Position numbers and translations under genes: made by a program
Notes under the pieces: model-generated
What the model saw: the letters and a program-made list of their open reading frames with translations, nothing else
What the model was told of the DNA's origin: nothing
Database searches by the model: none
Shown: positions 42,857-51,821 of the stretch, piece by piece
How the letters are laid out: the number at the start of each line of letters is the position of its first letter
How positions within the stretch are numbered: position 1 is the stretch's first letter
DNA from: Micavibrio sp. UBA2137
GTDB taxonomy: Bacteria; Pseudomonadota; Alphaproteobacteria; Micavibrionales; Micavibrionaceae
Assembly (NCBI GenBank): GCA_002328415.1
Contig: DCXL01000004.1
Location: 186,001 to 250,000 of the forward strand
Length of the DNA stretch: 64,000 nt
Reading direction: 5' to 3'

Positions 42857-44101
42857 ATGACACTTTCAAATGGAACACGTCGTGTAGTTGTCACAGGTAT
42901 GGGGATTGTCTCATGCATCGGAAACACAACGGATGAAGTTTTAGCCTCGCTGAAAGCAGGTAAATCAGGGATTACATTTGCGCCTGAATACGCTGAACTC
43001 GGTTTCCGCTCGCATGTGCACGGTAAGCCTGAAATTGATCTTGAGGCACGTATTGACCGTAAAATGCGCCGTTTTATGGGGGATAGTGCAGCCTACAACC
43101 ATATTGCCATGGAAGATGCGATTGCTGATTCTGGTTTGGAAGAAAAAGATATTATTAACGAGCGTACTGGTATTGTGATGGGCTCTGGTGGGCCTTCAAC
43201 GCGCACAGTTGTTGAATCTGCTCGTATTGCAAAGGAATCAGCACCAAAACGTGTCGGCCCTTATGCTGTGCCAAAGGCTATGTCCTCAACAAATTCAGCT
43301 AACATTGCAACACATTTCCAGATCAAGGGTATTAACTACTCTATTACATCGGCTTGCTCGACGTCAGCGCATTGTATTGGTAATGCCGCTGAAATGATTG
43401 CGTGGGGTAAGCAAGATATTATCTTTGCTGGTGGTGGTGAAGAACTAGACTGGTCGCTTTCAGTTCTCTTTGATGCGATGGGTGCCATGTCATCAAAATA
43501 TAATGATACACCAACTAAAGCCTCACGCGCTTATGATGCTAATCGCGATGGTTTTGTTATTGCCGGTGGTGGTGGTGTTCTTGTTCTGGAAGAGCTTGAG
43601 CATGCCCTTGCACGTGGTGCGAAGATTTATGCCGAAGTAACTGGCTATGGCGCAACATCTGATGGAGCCGATATGGTGGCACCAAGCGGAGAAGGGGCTG
43701 TGCGCTGCATGAAGCAGGCTATGAGCACGCTCAAATCACCTGTGACCTACATCAATACGCATGGAACAAGCACCCCTGTAGGGGATATTCGTGAGTTGGA
43801 GGCCATTCACGAAGTATTTGCGGGGCAAGACATTCCGACAATCAGCTCGACGAAGTCGATGACAGGTCATTCACTGGGCGCAACAGGTGTTCAGGAGGCG
43901 ATTTACAGCCTTTTGATGATGGAGAACAACTTTATTTGTCCAAGTATTAATATTGAAACACCTGATGAGGGTATTGGAAATATTCCAATTGCCATGAAGT
44001 TAATTGAAAATGTGGATCATCAGTCTGTCATGTCCAATAGTTTTGGATTTGGTGGGACAAACTGCACACTCGCCTTTTCGAAATATATAAAGGGAGCTTA
44101 A
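42857..44101 (+). CDS. fabB: Beta-ketoacyl-ACP synthase FabB
   Basis: FabB elongates the cis-unsaturated intermediate formed by FabA. The 414-residue thiolase-fold enzyme has the active-site C167 in TSACSTSAHCIG, HGTSTPVGD with the first histidine, and KSMTGHSLGATG with the second. The start region TRRVVVTGMGIVSCIGN is typical. It is coupled by a one-base TAATG overlap to the VOC gene. Confidence 0.96.
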   Translation: MTLSNGTRRVVVTGMGIVSCIGNTTDEVLASLKAGKSGITFAPEYAELGFRSHVHGKPEIDLEARIDRKMRRFMGDSAAYNHIAMEDAIADSGLEEKDIINERTGIVMGSGGPSTRTVVESARIAKESAPKRVGPYAVPKAMSSTNSANIATHFQIKGINYSITSACSTSAHCIGNAAEMIAWGKQDIIFAGGGEELDWSLSVLFDAMGAMSSKYNDTPTKASRAYDANRDGFVIAGGGGVLVLEELEHALARGAKIYAEVTGYGATSDGADMVAPSGEGAVRCMKQAMSTLKSPVTYINTHGTSTPVGDIRELEAIHEVFAGQDIPTISSTKSMTGHSLGATGVQEAIYSLLMMENNFICPSINIETPDEGIGNIPIAMKLIENVDHQSVMSNSFGFGGTNCTLAFSKYIKGA

Positions 44102-44511
44102 TGATAGAAGCTCCACTTGTTCCTGAACTTAAATGTGATGATTATAAAGCTAGCTATAATTTCTACACTGAAATATTAGAATTTAAAGTTCTTTATGTTA
44201 GGGAAAATGAGGGTTTTGCTATGTTCGAACATGAGGGTTCACAAATAATGATTGATTCCTTGTCTGTGTGTTCAAGGTTTGTAGATGGGGTAATGGAAAA
44301 GCCTTATGGACGTGGTGTCAGTTTTCAAATTAGAACATCAGATGTTTCTAAGGTTTATGAAAGAATAGTAGGTAATGATCACCCGATTTTTCTTGAAATG
44401 GAAGAAAAATGGTATCGGGTTGGAAATGTTGAAAAGGGAAATAAGCAATTTTTAGTACAGGACCCGGATGGTTATATGTTGAGGTTCTTCGAAGATTTAG
44501 GTGAAAGGTAA
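44101..44511 (+). CDS. VOC (glyoxalase/bleomycin-resistance fold) family protein
   Basis: A 136-residue protein of one VOC unit pair: a first betaalphabetabetabeta module with FYTEILEFKVLYVRENEGFAMFEHEG and a second with VSFQIRTSDVSKVYERI and QDPDGYMLRFFEDLGE. The DPDGYMLRF end is typical of bleomycin-resistance-like dioxygenases and lyases. The substrate is unknown. It sits between fabB and fabI, coupled to fabB and 8 bases from fabI, so it is expressed with fatty acid synthesis. Its codon use looks more A/T-rich than the fab genes. Confidence 0.85.
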   Translation: MIEAPLVPELKCDDYKASYNFYTEILEFKVLYVRENEGFAMFEHEGSQIMIDSLSVCSRFVDGVMEKPYGRGVSFQIRTSDVSKVYERIVGNDHPIFLEMEEKWYRVGNVEKGNKQFLVQDPDGYMLRFFEDLGER

Positions 44512-44519
44512 TTTAATTT

Positions 44520-45320
44520 ATGGGTTTAATGAAGGGCAAAAAGGGACTTGTGATGGGGGTGGCCAATGACCACTCTATCGCATGGGGAATTGCAAAGGCA
44601 TTGCATGATCAGGGTGCTGAAATGGCCTTTACCTATCAAGGGGATGCATTTAAGAAACGTGTTGAACCGCTCGTACAAGAGCTAGGGTCAAGCATCATTT
44701 TACCGTGTGATGTCAGTGATGAAGCCAGCATTGATGAAGTATTTTCTGAACTGGAGAATCAATGGGGAGAGCTTGATTTTGTTGTTCATTCCTTGGCTTA
44801 TTCTGACAAAAATGAGCTGAAGGGACGTTATGTTGACACAACGCTCGAAAACTTCCTCAATTCAATGCATATTTCTTGTTATTCTTTTACATCTGTTATG
44901 CGTCGTGCCGTGCCTCTGATGAAAAATGGCGGTTCTGCCATCACACTCAGCTATTATGGCGCGCAAAAAGTGATGCCTAATTACAATGTGATGGGTGTGG
45001 CCAAGGCAGCTTTGGAAGCTTCTGTGCGTTATCTGGCGGCAGATCTGGGTGAAGACAACATTCGCGTGAACGGTATTTCAGCAGGCCCAATGCGCACACT
45101 TGCAGGATCAGCCATTGGGAGCGCGCGTAAAACATTCAAATATAACACGCTTACCGCACCACTTCAGCGTGCAGTTGGTCTGGACGAGCTCGGGCAATCA
45201 GGTCTTTATCTGATTTCTGATATGTCAGCGGCGGTTACGGGTGAAATTCACTATGTTGATTGCGGGTTTAATGCTGTTGGTATGTGCAATTCCGAAAAAT
45301 GGGACGAGCTTCTAGGCTAA
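44520..45320 (+). CDS. fabI: Enoyl-ACP reductase FabI
   Basis: FabI carries out the last reduction of each elongation cycle with NADH, and is the triclosan/isoniazid-type target. The 266-residue SDR has GVANDHSIAWGIAKAL for the cofactor, and the catalytic Y155 and K162 in PNYNVMGVAKAAL, with the FabI-specific SYYGAQKVM just before. The start is ATG 8 bases after the VOC gene stop, with a GGTAATTTAATT leader. Confidence 0.96.
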   Translation: MGLMKGKKGLVMGVANDHSIAWGIAKALHDQGAEMAFTYQGDAFKKRVEPLVQELGSSIILPCDVSDEASIDEVFSELENQWGELDFVVHSLAYSDKNELKGRYVDTTLENFLNSMHISCYSFTSVMRRAVPLMKNGGSAITLSYYGAQKVMPNYNVMGVAKAALEASVRYLAADLGEDNIRVNGISAGPMRTLAGSAIGSARKTFKYNTLTAPLQRAVGLDELGQSGLYLISDMSAAVTGEIHYVDCGFNAVGMCNSEKWDELLG

Positions 45321-45324
45321 AGCT

Positions 45325-46197
45325 TTAATCAAGGCTATTGAGTGCTAGGTTTTGCCATTTTGGCAATTCACTTTCCTGCAGACTGCGTGCGTTTGTATCT
45401 ATATTGCTAAATCCTGTGCGATAAGGCGTATGCGTAAAGCGCACGCAAACCAGTGTGCGAAAGACCTCTTCCGCATCACATAAGGTTGCCATATGCGGTG
45501 TTGTTGCCCCTAAATTAACAAGCGTATGCGTTCCAAAACGCTTTCTAAGGTCTGGTTTCTCATTCACTGCCTTAAGAAATGCATCTTTAAGGCGGTGCTG
45601 ATAAGGAATGGAGTGATCTGGCCCAATATAAGCAAACTCATTGCTGGCCAAGCGTCTAAGTTCTCTGATTTCTGCCTCGTTTAAATCCAGACCACCTAAA
45701 TCCACATAAGTTGTATCGCAAGCTGATGAAGCAAAGTAGATATCCTCATGCGCAAAACGTCCATCTGGAGAAATGAGACGTATATCTGCGTGCATACCAA
45801 CACCTTCATTAAGAACTTCACTACGCATGAGTAAACCCTGCATGATATCAAGATATAGAAAATCATCTGTCGTAAAACCATTGACGTCGTAATGATGGTC
45901 GCATGCAGCTGTTATCAGGTGTTCTAAGGCCATTAAATGTGGAGGTATGAGTACATTAGTCTCGGGTGCTTTTAAAAGCGCACAATGGCGAATTTTTGAG
46001 GCGGTTTGAAAATCATGAGGGAGTGGAGGCAAATCGACTTTAAAGTCGCCTTTTTCACCAATGACTTGTGGACGCTTTATCTCGTTGAAATCTAGAGTTT
46101 CATGCATGATGACACGATTTTCGCCAAAATAGATATCCCTGACAGGGATATAGCCGTAATCGCACTCTATTTCAGATTTTGACGCAGTAAGTGACAT
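45325..46197 (-). CDS. Unknown protein, 290 residues
   Basis: A soluble protein without signal or membrane segment. I recognise no family. An HAD triad at 136-138 (GMHADIRLISPDG) and a late histidine and arginine at 256 and 260 (FTHTPYRTGF) are reminiscent of 2-oxoglutarate/iron oxygenases, but the spacing and core strands are not convincing. It converges on fabI with a 4-base gap and is separate from the GDPD gene upstream. Confidence 0.65.
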   Translation of the reverse strand: MSLTASKSEIECDYGYIPVRDIYFGENRVIMHETLDFNEIKRPQVIGEKGDFKVDLPPLPHDFQTASKIRHCALLKAPETNVLIPPHLMALEHLITAACDHHYDVNGFTTDDFLYLDIMQGLLMRSEVLNEGVGMHADIRLISPDGRFAHEDIYFASSACDTTYVDLGGLDLNEAEIRELRRLASNEFAYIGPDHSIPYQHRLKDAFLKAVNEKPDLRKRFGTHTLVNLGATTPHMATLCDAEEVFRTLVCVRFTHTPYRTGFSNIDTNARSLQESELPKWQNLALNSLD

Positions 46198-46236
46198 GTA
46201 TTTGTCTTAACGCAAAATAATATGGAAATAAAGAAT

Positions 46237-46980
46237 TTAATGTGTCTCTATAAGATTTTCTTCAATGACGTCAGGAACATCAGTGAAAAAGCCATCAATG
46301 CCCCACCGCTGAAGCTGTCTTGCGCGGTCAGGGTCGTTAATGGTGTAGGCAAGGAGAGGCAATTCAGCTTCTAGCAAATAATTGCAATCACTTTGCGTGA
46401 GTGTATTGCCGTTCACATTAATAGAGCGCACATCCAGATGTTCAGCCATATGTGCCCATTCGGCAGGGATTTCCTCAGGCAACAAAAGCCCGCGCGCCCA
46501 GTCATTGGCAATGTCCTTGGCAATTTCCAGACATGTAATGTCAAAACTAGAGATCAAAATTTTATCGTGGTCTGTCCAGATTTGAGATAATAAATCCAGT
46601 GCAACCTTTGTGGTGTCTTCTGCGCGCCCTTGTGAGGGTTTGATTTCAATGTTTACACCTAAATCATGTTCCAGAAGCACGTCAATGGCTTCTTCTAGTG
46701 TCGGGATTGAAACGCCCGTAAATCCTTCTGAAAACCACGCGCCAGCCTCCAGATATTGAATCTCTTCATAATCAAGATCATTGATATTGCCGTGTCCATT
46801 TGTTGTGCGCTCAAGTGTATCATCATGCAAAAGGATAGGCACATCATCACGTGTGAGCTTCACATCAAATTCAACCCATGTTGCGCCAAGGTCAGCGGCC
46901 GTGCGGATGCTTTCAAGCGTGTTTTCTGGTGCGTACGCGCACGCGCCGCGATGGCCAATAATTTTAGGAAGTTTGAGCAT
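46237..46980 (-). CDS. Glycerophosphodiester phosphodiesterase
   Basis: A 247-residue cytosolic GDPD of the UgpQ type that hydrolyses glycerophosphodiesters to glycerol-3-phosphate and an alcohol. The motif IGHRGACAYAPENTLES starts at residue 8, followed by EFDVKLTRDDVPILLHDDTLERTT (acid residues and the second His) and NIEIKPS. There is no signal peptide. No ABC transporter genes for glycerol-3-phosphate are adjacent. Confidence 0.94.
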   Translation of the reverse strand: MLKLPKIIGHRGACAYAPENTLESIRTAADLGATWVEFDVKLTRDDVPILLHDDTLERTTNGHGNINDLDYEEIQYLEAGAWFSEGFTGVSIPTLEEAIDVLLEHDLGVNIEIKPSQGRAEDTTKVALDLLSQIWTDHDKILISSFDITCLEIAKDIANDWARGLLLPEEIPAEWAHMAEHLDVRSINVNGNTLTQSDCNYLLEAELPLLAYTINDPDRARQLQRWGIDGFFTDVPDVIEENLIETH

Positions 46981-47000
46981 CCATAAATCCTCTCTAAATA

Positions 47001-47032
47001 AAAAAGCGCGCCTTTATTGGGCACGCTTTTTA
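47001..47032 (-). terminator. Bidirectional-type terminator downstream of pnp
   Basis: AAAAAGCG and CGCTTTTT, extended by GCC/GGC after one mismatch, form a hairpin flanked by A on one side and T on the other. It lies 31 bases after the pnp stop and would end pnp on the minus strand. Confidence 0.75.
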
Positions 47033-47062
47033 TACAATTATTTAAGTCCGATGAGAAGGGGC

Positions 47063-49204
47063 TTAGCTAGCCTCTTTTTGATCCTCATCATCACCTTTAG
47101 AAATCGGCTCACCAGTTTCCTGATTAACACGTTTCATAGACAATTTGATTTTTCCACGGTCGTCAAAGCCAATAACCTGAACCTTGACCATGTCGCCTTC
47201 GTTAACAACATCTGTTGTCTTGGCTGTGCGCTCATCCTGAAGCTCAGAAATATGCACAAGGCCGTCTTTTGCACCCATAAAGTTTACGAATGCACCAAAG
47301 TCGACTGTTTTAACAACTTTACCATCATAAACTTTACCTTTTTCAGGTTCGTCAGTCAGATCACGGATCCACTTCACAGTAGCATCAATAGCTGACTGGT
47401 CTGTTGCGGCGATACGAATAGTCCCGTCATCCTCAACATCCATCTTTGCACCTGTTGTTTCGGTAATTTCACGGATAACCTTACCGCCTGTACCAATAAC
47501 GTCACGGATTTTATCAACTGGAATACTGATTTGAACCATTTGAGGTGCACCGTCGCGCACACCGTCACGGCTTTCAGACAGGGCAGAGCTCATCTCTTTC
47601 AAAATGTGCTTACGTCCATCTTTGGCCTGCTCAAGAGCGATTTCCATGATTTTCTTTGTAATAGATGTGATTTTGATATCCATCTGAAGCGATGTAATAC
47701 CATCATCAGTACCTGCAACTTTAAAGTCCATATCGCCAAGGTGGTCTTCGTCACCAAGAATGTCAGAAAGAACAGCAAAGTCTTTTCCTTCTTTGATCAA
47801 TCCCATGGCAATACCAGCAACAGGTTTTTTCAAAGGCACACCAGCATCCATCAAGGCAAGTGAAGTACCACATACTGTTGCCATAGAAGATGACCCGTTT
47901 GACTCTGTGATTTCAGAGACAGCACGCATTGTGTAAGGGAAGTCCTCCTTGTTAGGCAACATTGGACGAATAGCACGCCAGGCCAGTTTACCGTGACCAA
48001 TTTCACGACGACCAGGCGAACCCATACGACCACATTCACCAACAGAGTATGGTGGGAAGTTATAGTGCAGCATGAAGTTTGATTTGTATTCGCCCTCAAG
48101 CGCATCAATAATTTGCTCATCCTGACCAGTTCCAAGCGTTGTTACAACAATGGCTTGTGTTTCACCACGTGTGAACAAAGCACTTCCGTGAACACGTGGA
48201 AGGACGCCAACCTCTGATACGATTTTACGCACTGTTTTCGTGTCACGTCCATCAATACGCTTCTTCGTTTTCAGGATTTGACCACGCACAACGTCGGCCT
48301 CAACCTTTTTCACAAGGCCAAGGATAACATCGGCTGTAAAGCCTTTACCTTCATCTTCAAAGGCCTCTACAATTTTGTCTTTTACTTCTGACAATTTGGC
48401 CTGACGGTCTTGCTTAACCTGTTCTTCATAGGCCTTTGCGATATCCTTTTCGAATTTCTTATGGATGTCTTTACCCAATTTTTCGATATCTTTATCTTTT
48501 TCAGGAATATCCCAAGGCTCATTAGCACACATTTCAGCTAAATCGATAATACCATCAATAACCTTTTGGAATTCCTTGTGACCTTTTGTCACAGCATCTA
48601 GCATGATTTCCTCTGATAGCTCTTGCGCCTCTGATTCAACCATAAGAACGCCTTCTTTTGTCCCTGCAATCACAAGGTCAAGTTCGCTTTCTTTCAACTC
48701 ATCCAATGTTGGATTGAAGACAAGCTTGCCATCCTTGCGACCAACACGGATACCACCAATAGGACCCATGAACGGCACGCCAGATAGCGTTAACGCTGCT
48801 GAACAGCCGATCATGGCAACGATATCAGGATCATTTTCCATGTCGTGTGAGACAACGGTTGCAACAACCTGAACCTCATTCATAAAGCCATCTGGGAAAA
48901 GAGGGCGAATAGGGCGGTCAATCAAACGTGATGTCAGTGTTTCTTTTTCTGAAGGACGACCCTCGCGTTTGAAAAAGCCACCAGGGATTTTACCTGCGGC
49001 ATAGAATTTTTCTTGATAGTTCACAGTGAGCGGGAAGAAGTTTTGGCCTTCACGCACTGATTTAGCACCAACAACTGTACAAAGCACTGATGTCTCGCCA
49101 TATGTTGCCATAACAGCAGCATCGGCCTGACGGGCAATTTTACCAGTTTCAAGTGTAAGTTTACGTCCAGCAAAGTCAATTTCTTTGCGATATACTTTAA
49201 ACAT
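47063..49204 (-). CDS. pnp: Polyribonucleotide nucleotidyltransferase
   Basis: PNPase degrades RNA 3' to 5' by phosphorolysis and can add tails. The 713-residue protein has two RNase PH cores (FAGRKLTLETGKIARQA at the start; GETQAIVVTTLGTG and SDILGDEDHLGDMDFKVAGT in the second), then a KH domain (VIGTGGKVIREIT) and an S1 domain (VKTVDFGAFVNFMG). I chose ATG at 49202-49204 giving MFKVYRKEIDFAG, because AAGGA lies 7 bases upstream and this matches family starts; an in-frame ATG 15 codons earlier is unsupported. A strong inverted repeat precedes it. Confidence 0.97.
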   Translation of the reverse strand: MFKVYRKEIDFAGRKLTLETGKIARQADAAVMATYGETSVLCTVVGAKSVREGQNFFPLTVNYQEKFYAAGKIPGGFFKREGRPSEKETLTSRLIDRPIRPLFPDGFMNEVQVVATVVSHDMENDPDIVAMIGCSAALTLSGVPFMGPIGGIRVGRKDGKLVFNPTLDELKESELDLVIAGTKEGVLMVESEAQELSEEIMLDAVTKGHKEFQKVIDGIIDLAEMCANEPWDIPEKDKDIEKLGKDIHKKFEKDIAKAYEEQVKQDRQAKLSEVKDKIVEAFEDEGKGFTADVILGLVKKVEADVVRGQILKTKKRIDGRDTKTVRKIVSEVGVLPRVHGSALFTRGETQAIVVTTLGTGQDEQIIDALEGEYKSNFMLHYNFPPYSVGECGRMGSPGRREIGHGKLAWRAIRPMLPNKEDFPYTMRAVSEITESNGSSSMATVCGTSLALMDAGVPLKKPVAGIAMGLIKEGKDFAVLSDILGDEDHLGDMDFKVAGTDDGITSLQMDIKITSITKKIMEIALEQAKDGRKHILKEMSSALSESRDGVRDGAPQMVQISIPVDKIRDVIGTGGKVIREITETTGAKMDVEDDGTIRIAATDQSAIDATVKWIRDLTDEPEKGKVYDGKVVKTVDFGAFVNFMGAKDGLVHISELQDERTAKTTDVVNEGDMVKVQVIGFDDRGKIKLSMKRVNQETGEPISKGDDEDQKEAS

Positions 49205-49234
49205 GAATTTTCCTTTCATTTTCAATTCATATAA

Positions 49235-49253
49235 TTTTATGAACGTCATAAAA
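49235..49253 (-). promoter_or_regulatory. 8-3-8 inverted repeat in the pnp leader
   Basis: TTTTATGA-ACG-TCATAAAA is a perfect inverted repeat ending 31 bases before the pnp start codon. It may be an RNA hairpin used for autoregulation (as RNase III-cleaved pnp leaders are in E. coli) or a DNA operator; the short 3-base loop makes the operator reading at least as likely. Confidence 0.45.
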
Positions 49254-49501
49254 GGCGTTTAAAAGGTTTTGTCTGCGGGTGATACCGGTGGACAACGGAA
49301 CCGAATTAAGCGCTTCAAATTCGTCTCTGTAGTCAACCGCTGCATCACAGCTTCAAAAAACATTCAAATGCCTTTTGCAACGCTGCATAAGACATGCCAT
49401 TATCATTGGCAAAAGTCAAACAATATTCCGATAAGTTTTTCTTTAAATACCGCAGGTTACTTAGAATAATTGAATTGAAAAGAAAGCGATAGAAGGTGGT
49501 C

Positions 49502-50155
49502 ATGGGGACATTAATTCTTTTACGACATGGGCAAAGCGAGTGGAATCTTCAAAACAGATTTACGGGTTTTAAGGATGTTGAATTAACGGATCAAGGGCGC
49601 GTTGAGGCAAAGGAAGCAGGAGAATTGCTTGCAAAGCACAATATTGCTATTGACCATGTTTTTACGAGCACACTTAAAAGAGCAAATCACACAGCTGAAA
49701 TTGCGCTTGCGAATGCGGGCTTGAGTGCAGATAAGGTCCGCAAAAATGATGGCACATTTGAAATGACCTATGAGCCTGATTTACGCGAGCGCGATTATGG
49801 GGATTTGACGGGTCTCAACAAGGATGAAACACGCGCGAAATTCGGTGATGAGCAAGTGCATATTTGGCGCCGTTCCTATGATACACCACCACCTGGTGGT
49901 GAATGCCTAAAGGATGTCGTTGAGAAACGCGTGCGGCCTTATTATGAGGCGGAAATTAAACCGATGCTGGAAGAAGGAAAAAATATCCTGATTGCGGCAC
50001 ACGGAAATTCTCTGCGTGCCATGCTGATAATATTAGGTGTTGAAACACCAGATACAATTAACGAGGCTGAAATGCCAACCGGCAAGCCTTTAGCATTTGA
50101 TGTTGAAACAGTGGGTGGTGCGCTTGTTTTTGAAAATAGAAGGTTTTTAGACTAG
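49502..50155 (+). CDS. gpmA: 2,3-bisphosphoglycerate-dependent phosphoglycerate mutase
   Basis: GpmA interconverts 3- and 2-phosphoglycerate in glycolysis. The 217-residue histidine phosphatase-fold enzyme starts MGTLILLRHGQSEWN with the phosphorylated His9, has ERDYGDLTGLNKDET and IWRRSYDTPPPGGE as in the dPGM family, and AAHGNSLRAM with the second histidine. I chose the ATG at 49502 (AGAAGG just upstream) over the GTG two codons earlier. It heads a plus-strand trio and ends in TAG overlapping the next gene's GTG. Confidence 0.95.
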   Translation: MGTLILLRHGQSEWNLQNRFTGFKDVELTDQGRVEAKEAGELLAKHNIAIDHVFTSTLKRANHTAEIALANAGLSADKVRKNDGTFEMTYEPDLRERDYGDLTGLNKDETRAKFGDEQVHIWRRSYDTPPPGGECLKDVVEKRVRPYYEAEIKPMLEEGKNILIAAHGNSLRAMLIILGVETPDTINEAEMPTGKPLAFDVETVGGALVFENRRFLD

Positions 50156-51096
50156 TGGATCTATCGGTTGTCATCCCCTGTTATAATGAAGAAGAGACAG
50201 TTGATGCGCTCCTCAAACGCGTTGATGCGGCGTGCAAGGATGCTCGTGTCAAAACATATGAGATTATTTGTATTAATGATGGCTCAACAGATAAAACACT
50301 TTCAAAGCTAAAAGCGCTTACAAAAAAATTCAAGGCGCTCATTGTTCTCGATTTGGCCAAAAATTACGGTCAGCAAATGGCACTGACTGCAGGGTTAGAG
50401 CATTCAAAAGGCAAGCATGTGTTGCTCTTGGATGCTGACCTTCAGGACCCACCAGAACTCCTCTCTGAAATGCTGAAACGTGCCAAGGCGGGGATTGATG
50501 TCGTTTATGGGCAGCGCAGACGTCGTGCAGGGGAAACATGGGTAAAGCTTGCAACATCGCGTTTATTTTACCGTGCTTTATCTTATCTTTCTGATGTGCC
50601 CATTCCTGAAAATGTCGGTGATTTCCGTTTGATTTCACGCCGTGTCGTTGAGCGTTTTTTGGATATGCCAGAGCGTCACCGTTATGTGCGCGGTATGATT
50701 TCATGGATAGGGTTTGAACAAGAGGCGATTCTTTACGACCGCGACCCGCGCTTTGCAGGCGAAACAAAATATACATTTATGGGACTGGCGGCCTTTGCTA
50801 TTGATGCCATTACCAGTTTCTCAATCAAGCCTTTGCGTTTGTGTCTACCCTTTGCCTTTTTGGGGGCGTTGCTCGCAATGGGGTTAGGGCTTTATGCCTT
50901 TTTTGTTTATTTCACTGTTGGCTCTATCCCTGGTTGGCCGTCACTGGCGTGCCTTATCTGTTTCTTTAGCTCGCTTCAGCTGATTTGCATTGGGCTCATT
51001 GGTGAATATATCGGGCGCATCTACATGCAGGTCAAAGACAGGCCACTTTATTTTGTGCGCGAGGTCATCACAGCCAAACCTCAAAAATCAAAATGA
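50155..51096 (+). CDS. Polyisoprenyl-phosphate glycosyltransferase (GtrB/DPM1-like)
   Basis: A 313-residue GT2 enzyme that would move a sugar from a nucleotide to undecaprenyl phosphate. LSVVIPCYNEEETVDAL and ICINDGSTDKT hold the nucleotide site, LLDADLQDPPELL the metal-binding Asp residues, and GDFRLISRRV follows. Two C-terminal hydrophobic helices (about 232-260 and 266-290) anchor it in the inner membrane. The gene begins with a GTG overlapping the gpmA stop and overlaps gtrA by 4 bases. It forms a flippase-transferase pair with the gtrA gene. Confidence 0.92.
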   Translation: MDLSVVIPCYNEEETVDALLKRVDAACKDARVKTYEIICINDGSTDKTLSKLKALTKKFKALIVLDLAKNYGQQMALTAGLEHSKGKHVLLLDADLQDPPELLSEMLKRAKAGIDVVYGQRRRRAGETWVKLATSRLFYRALSYLSDVPIPENVGDFRLISRRVVERFLDMPERHRYVRGMISWIGFEQEAILYDRDPRFAGETKYTFMGLAAFAIDAITSFSIKPLRLCLPFAFLGALLAMGLGLYAFFVYFTVGSIPGWPSLACLICFFSSLQLICIGLIGEYIGRIYMQVKDRPLYFVREVITAKPQKSK

Positions 51097-51485
51097 ACCG
51101 TGCCTTGTTCAAAGAGTTTCTGACCTTTTGTGTTGTGGGCGTTGCAAATACGCTGATTAGTGCGGCTATTTTGATTTCTCTTTCAGAATATACGAATTTA
51201 CATTACATCATCGTCAATGCACTTGGGCATAGCACTACGCTTATGATTGGTTTTATCTTGCATAGAACTATCACGTTCAGGCATTTGCCCCAAAAGAAAA
51301 TGGCAAAACAGTTCCTTTCATTCCTGAGCGTTTTTGGTGTGTCTTATATTATTCAACTTGCGGCTTTGGGCATTATGATTGAAACGGCAGGTATTTACGC
51401 TACCATTGCGCAAATAGCGGGACTGGCCATCATGGCGGTTGTCGCCTTTACAGGAAACCGTTTCATAACTTTTTCAGAGAAATAA
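51093..51485 (+). CDS. GtrA-like membrane protein
   Basis: A 130-residue protein with four transmembrane helices and the GtrA pattern FLTFCVVGVANTLISAAI, HRTITF and GNRFITFS. GtrA proteins are thought to flip the undecaprenyl-phosphate sugar made by a GtrB partner; the glycosyltransferase gene directly upstream is that partner. No dedicated third transferase gene (GtrC-like) is visible, so the acceptor is unknown. It ends in a shared terminator. Confidence 0.9.
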   Translation: MNRALFKEFLTFCVVGVANTLISAAILISLSEYTNLHYIIVNALGHSTTLMIGFILHRTITFRHLPQKKMAKQFLSFLSVFGVSYIIQLAALGIMIETAGIYATIAQIAGLAIMAVVAFTGNRFITFSEK

Positions 51486-51514
51486 AAAAACAACCTCATA
51501 AGAGGTCGTTTTAA
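51484..51514. terminator. Shared convergent terminator of gtrA and rpsO
   Basis: AACAACCTC and GAGGTCGTT form a stem with one mismatch and a 4-base loop; A7 on the left and T-rich sequence on the right make it usable from both directions. Confidence 0.75.
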
Positions 51515-51536
51515 ATTCAGATATAAGAAAGCGGTC

Positions 51537-51806
51537 TTACTTACGAATACCGTGTTTCTTAAGGATGTCCTGATAACGCTGTTCGCTTTTGCTACGAACA
51601 TAGTCCAAAAGCTTTCTACGACGTGCAACCATAGTCAAAAGACCGCGACGTGTGCTCAAGTCTTTTTTGTGTTTTTGCATGTGCTCTGACAGATTTGTAA
51701 TGCGTTCTGTCAAAATTGCGATTTGGACCTCAGGTGAGCCTGTGTCTGTTTTTGTCTGTTGGTTATCACTGATAAGTGATTGTTTTTTTTCTGCAGTAAT
51801 CGACAT
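51537..51806 (-). CDS. rpsO: 30S ribosomal protein S15
   Basis: S15 binds 16S rRNA early in 30S assembly. The 89-residue product has DTGSPEVQIAILTERI, LSEHMQKHKKDLSTRRGLL and VARRRKLLDYVRS, all standard. A good AAGGAG ribosome site precedes the ATG. It follows truB by 15 bases on the minus strand, but pnp, its usual downstream neighbour, is 2.3 kb away beyond an opposite-strand trio. Confidence 0.97.
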   Translation of the reverse strand: MSITAEKKQSLISDNQQTKTDTGSPEVQIAILTERITNLSEHMQKHKKDLSTRRGLLTMVARRRKLLDYVRSKSEQRYQDILKKHGIRK

Positions 51807-51821
51807 CTTGCGTCTCCTTTT

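Noticed and set aside
49269..49469. A 66-codon open frame in the gap before gpmA
   Set aside because: No ribosome site and no recognisable protein pattern; the gap of 297 bases is used by divergent promoters and the pnp leader.
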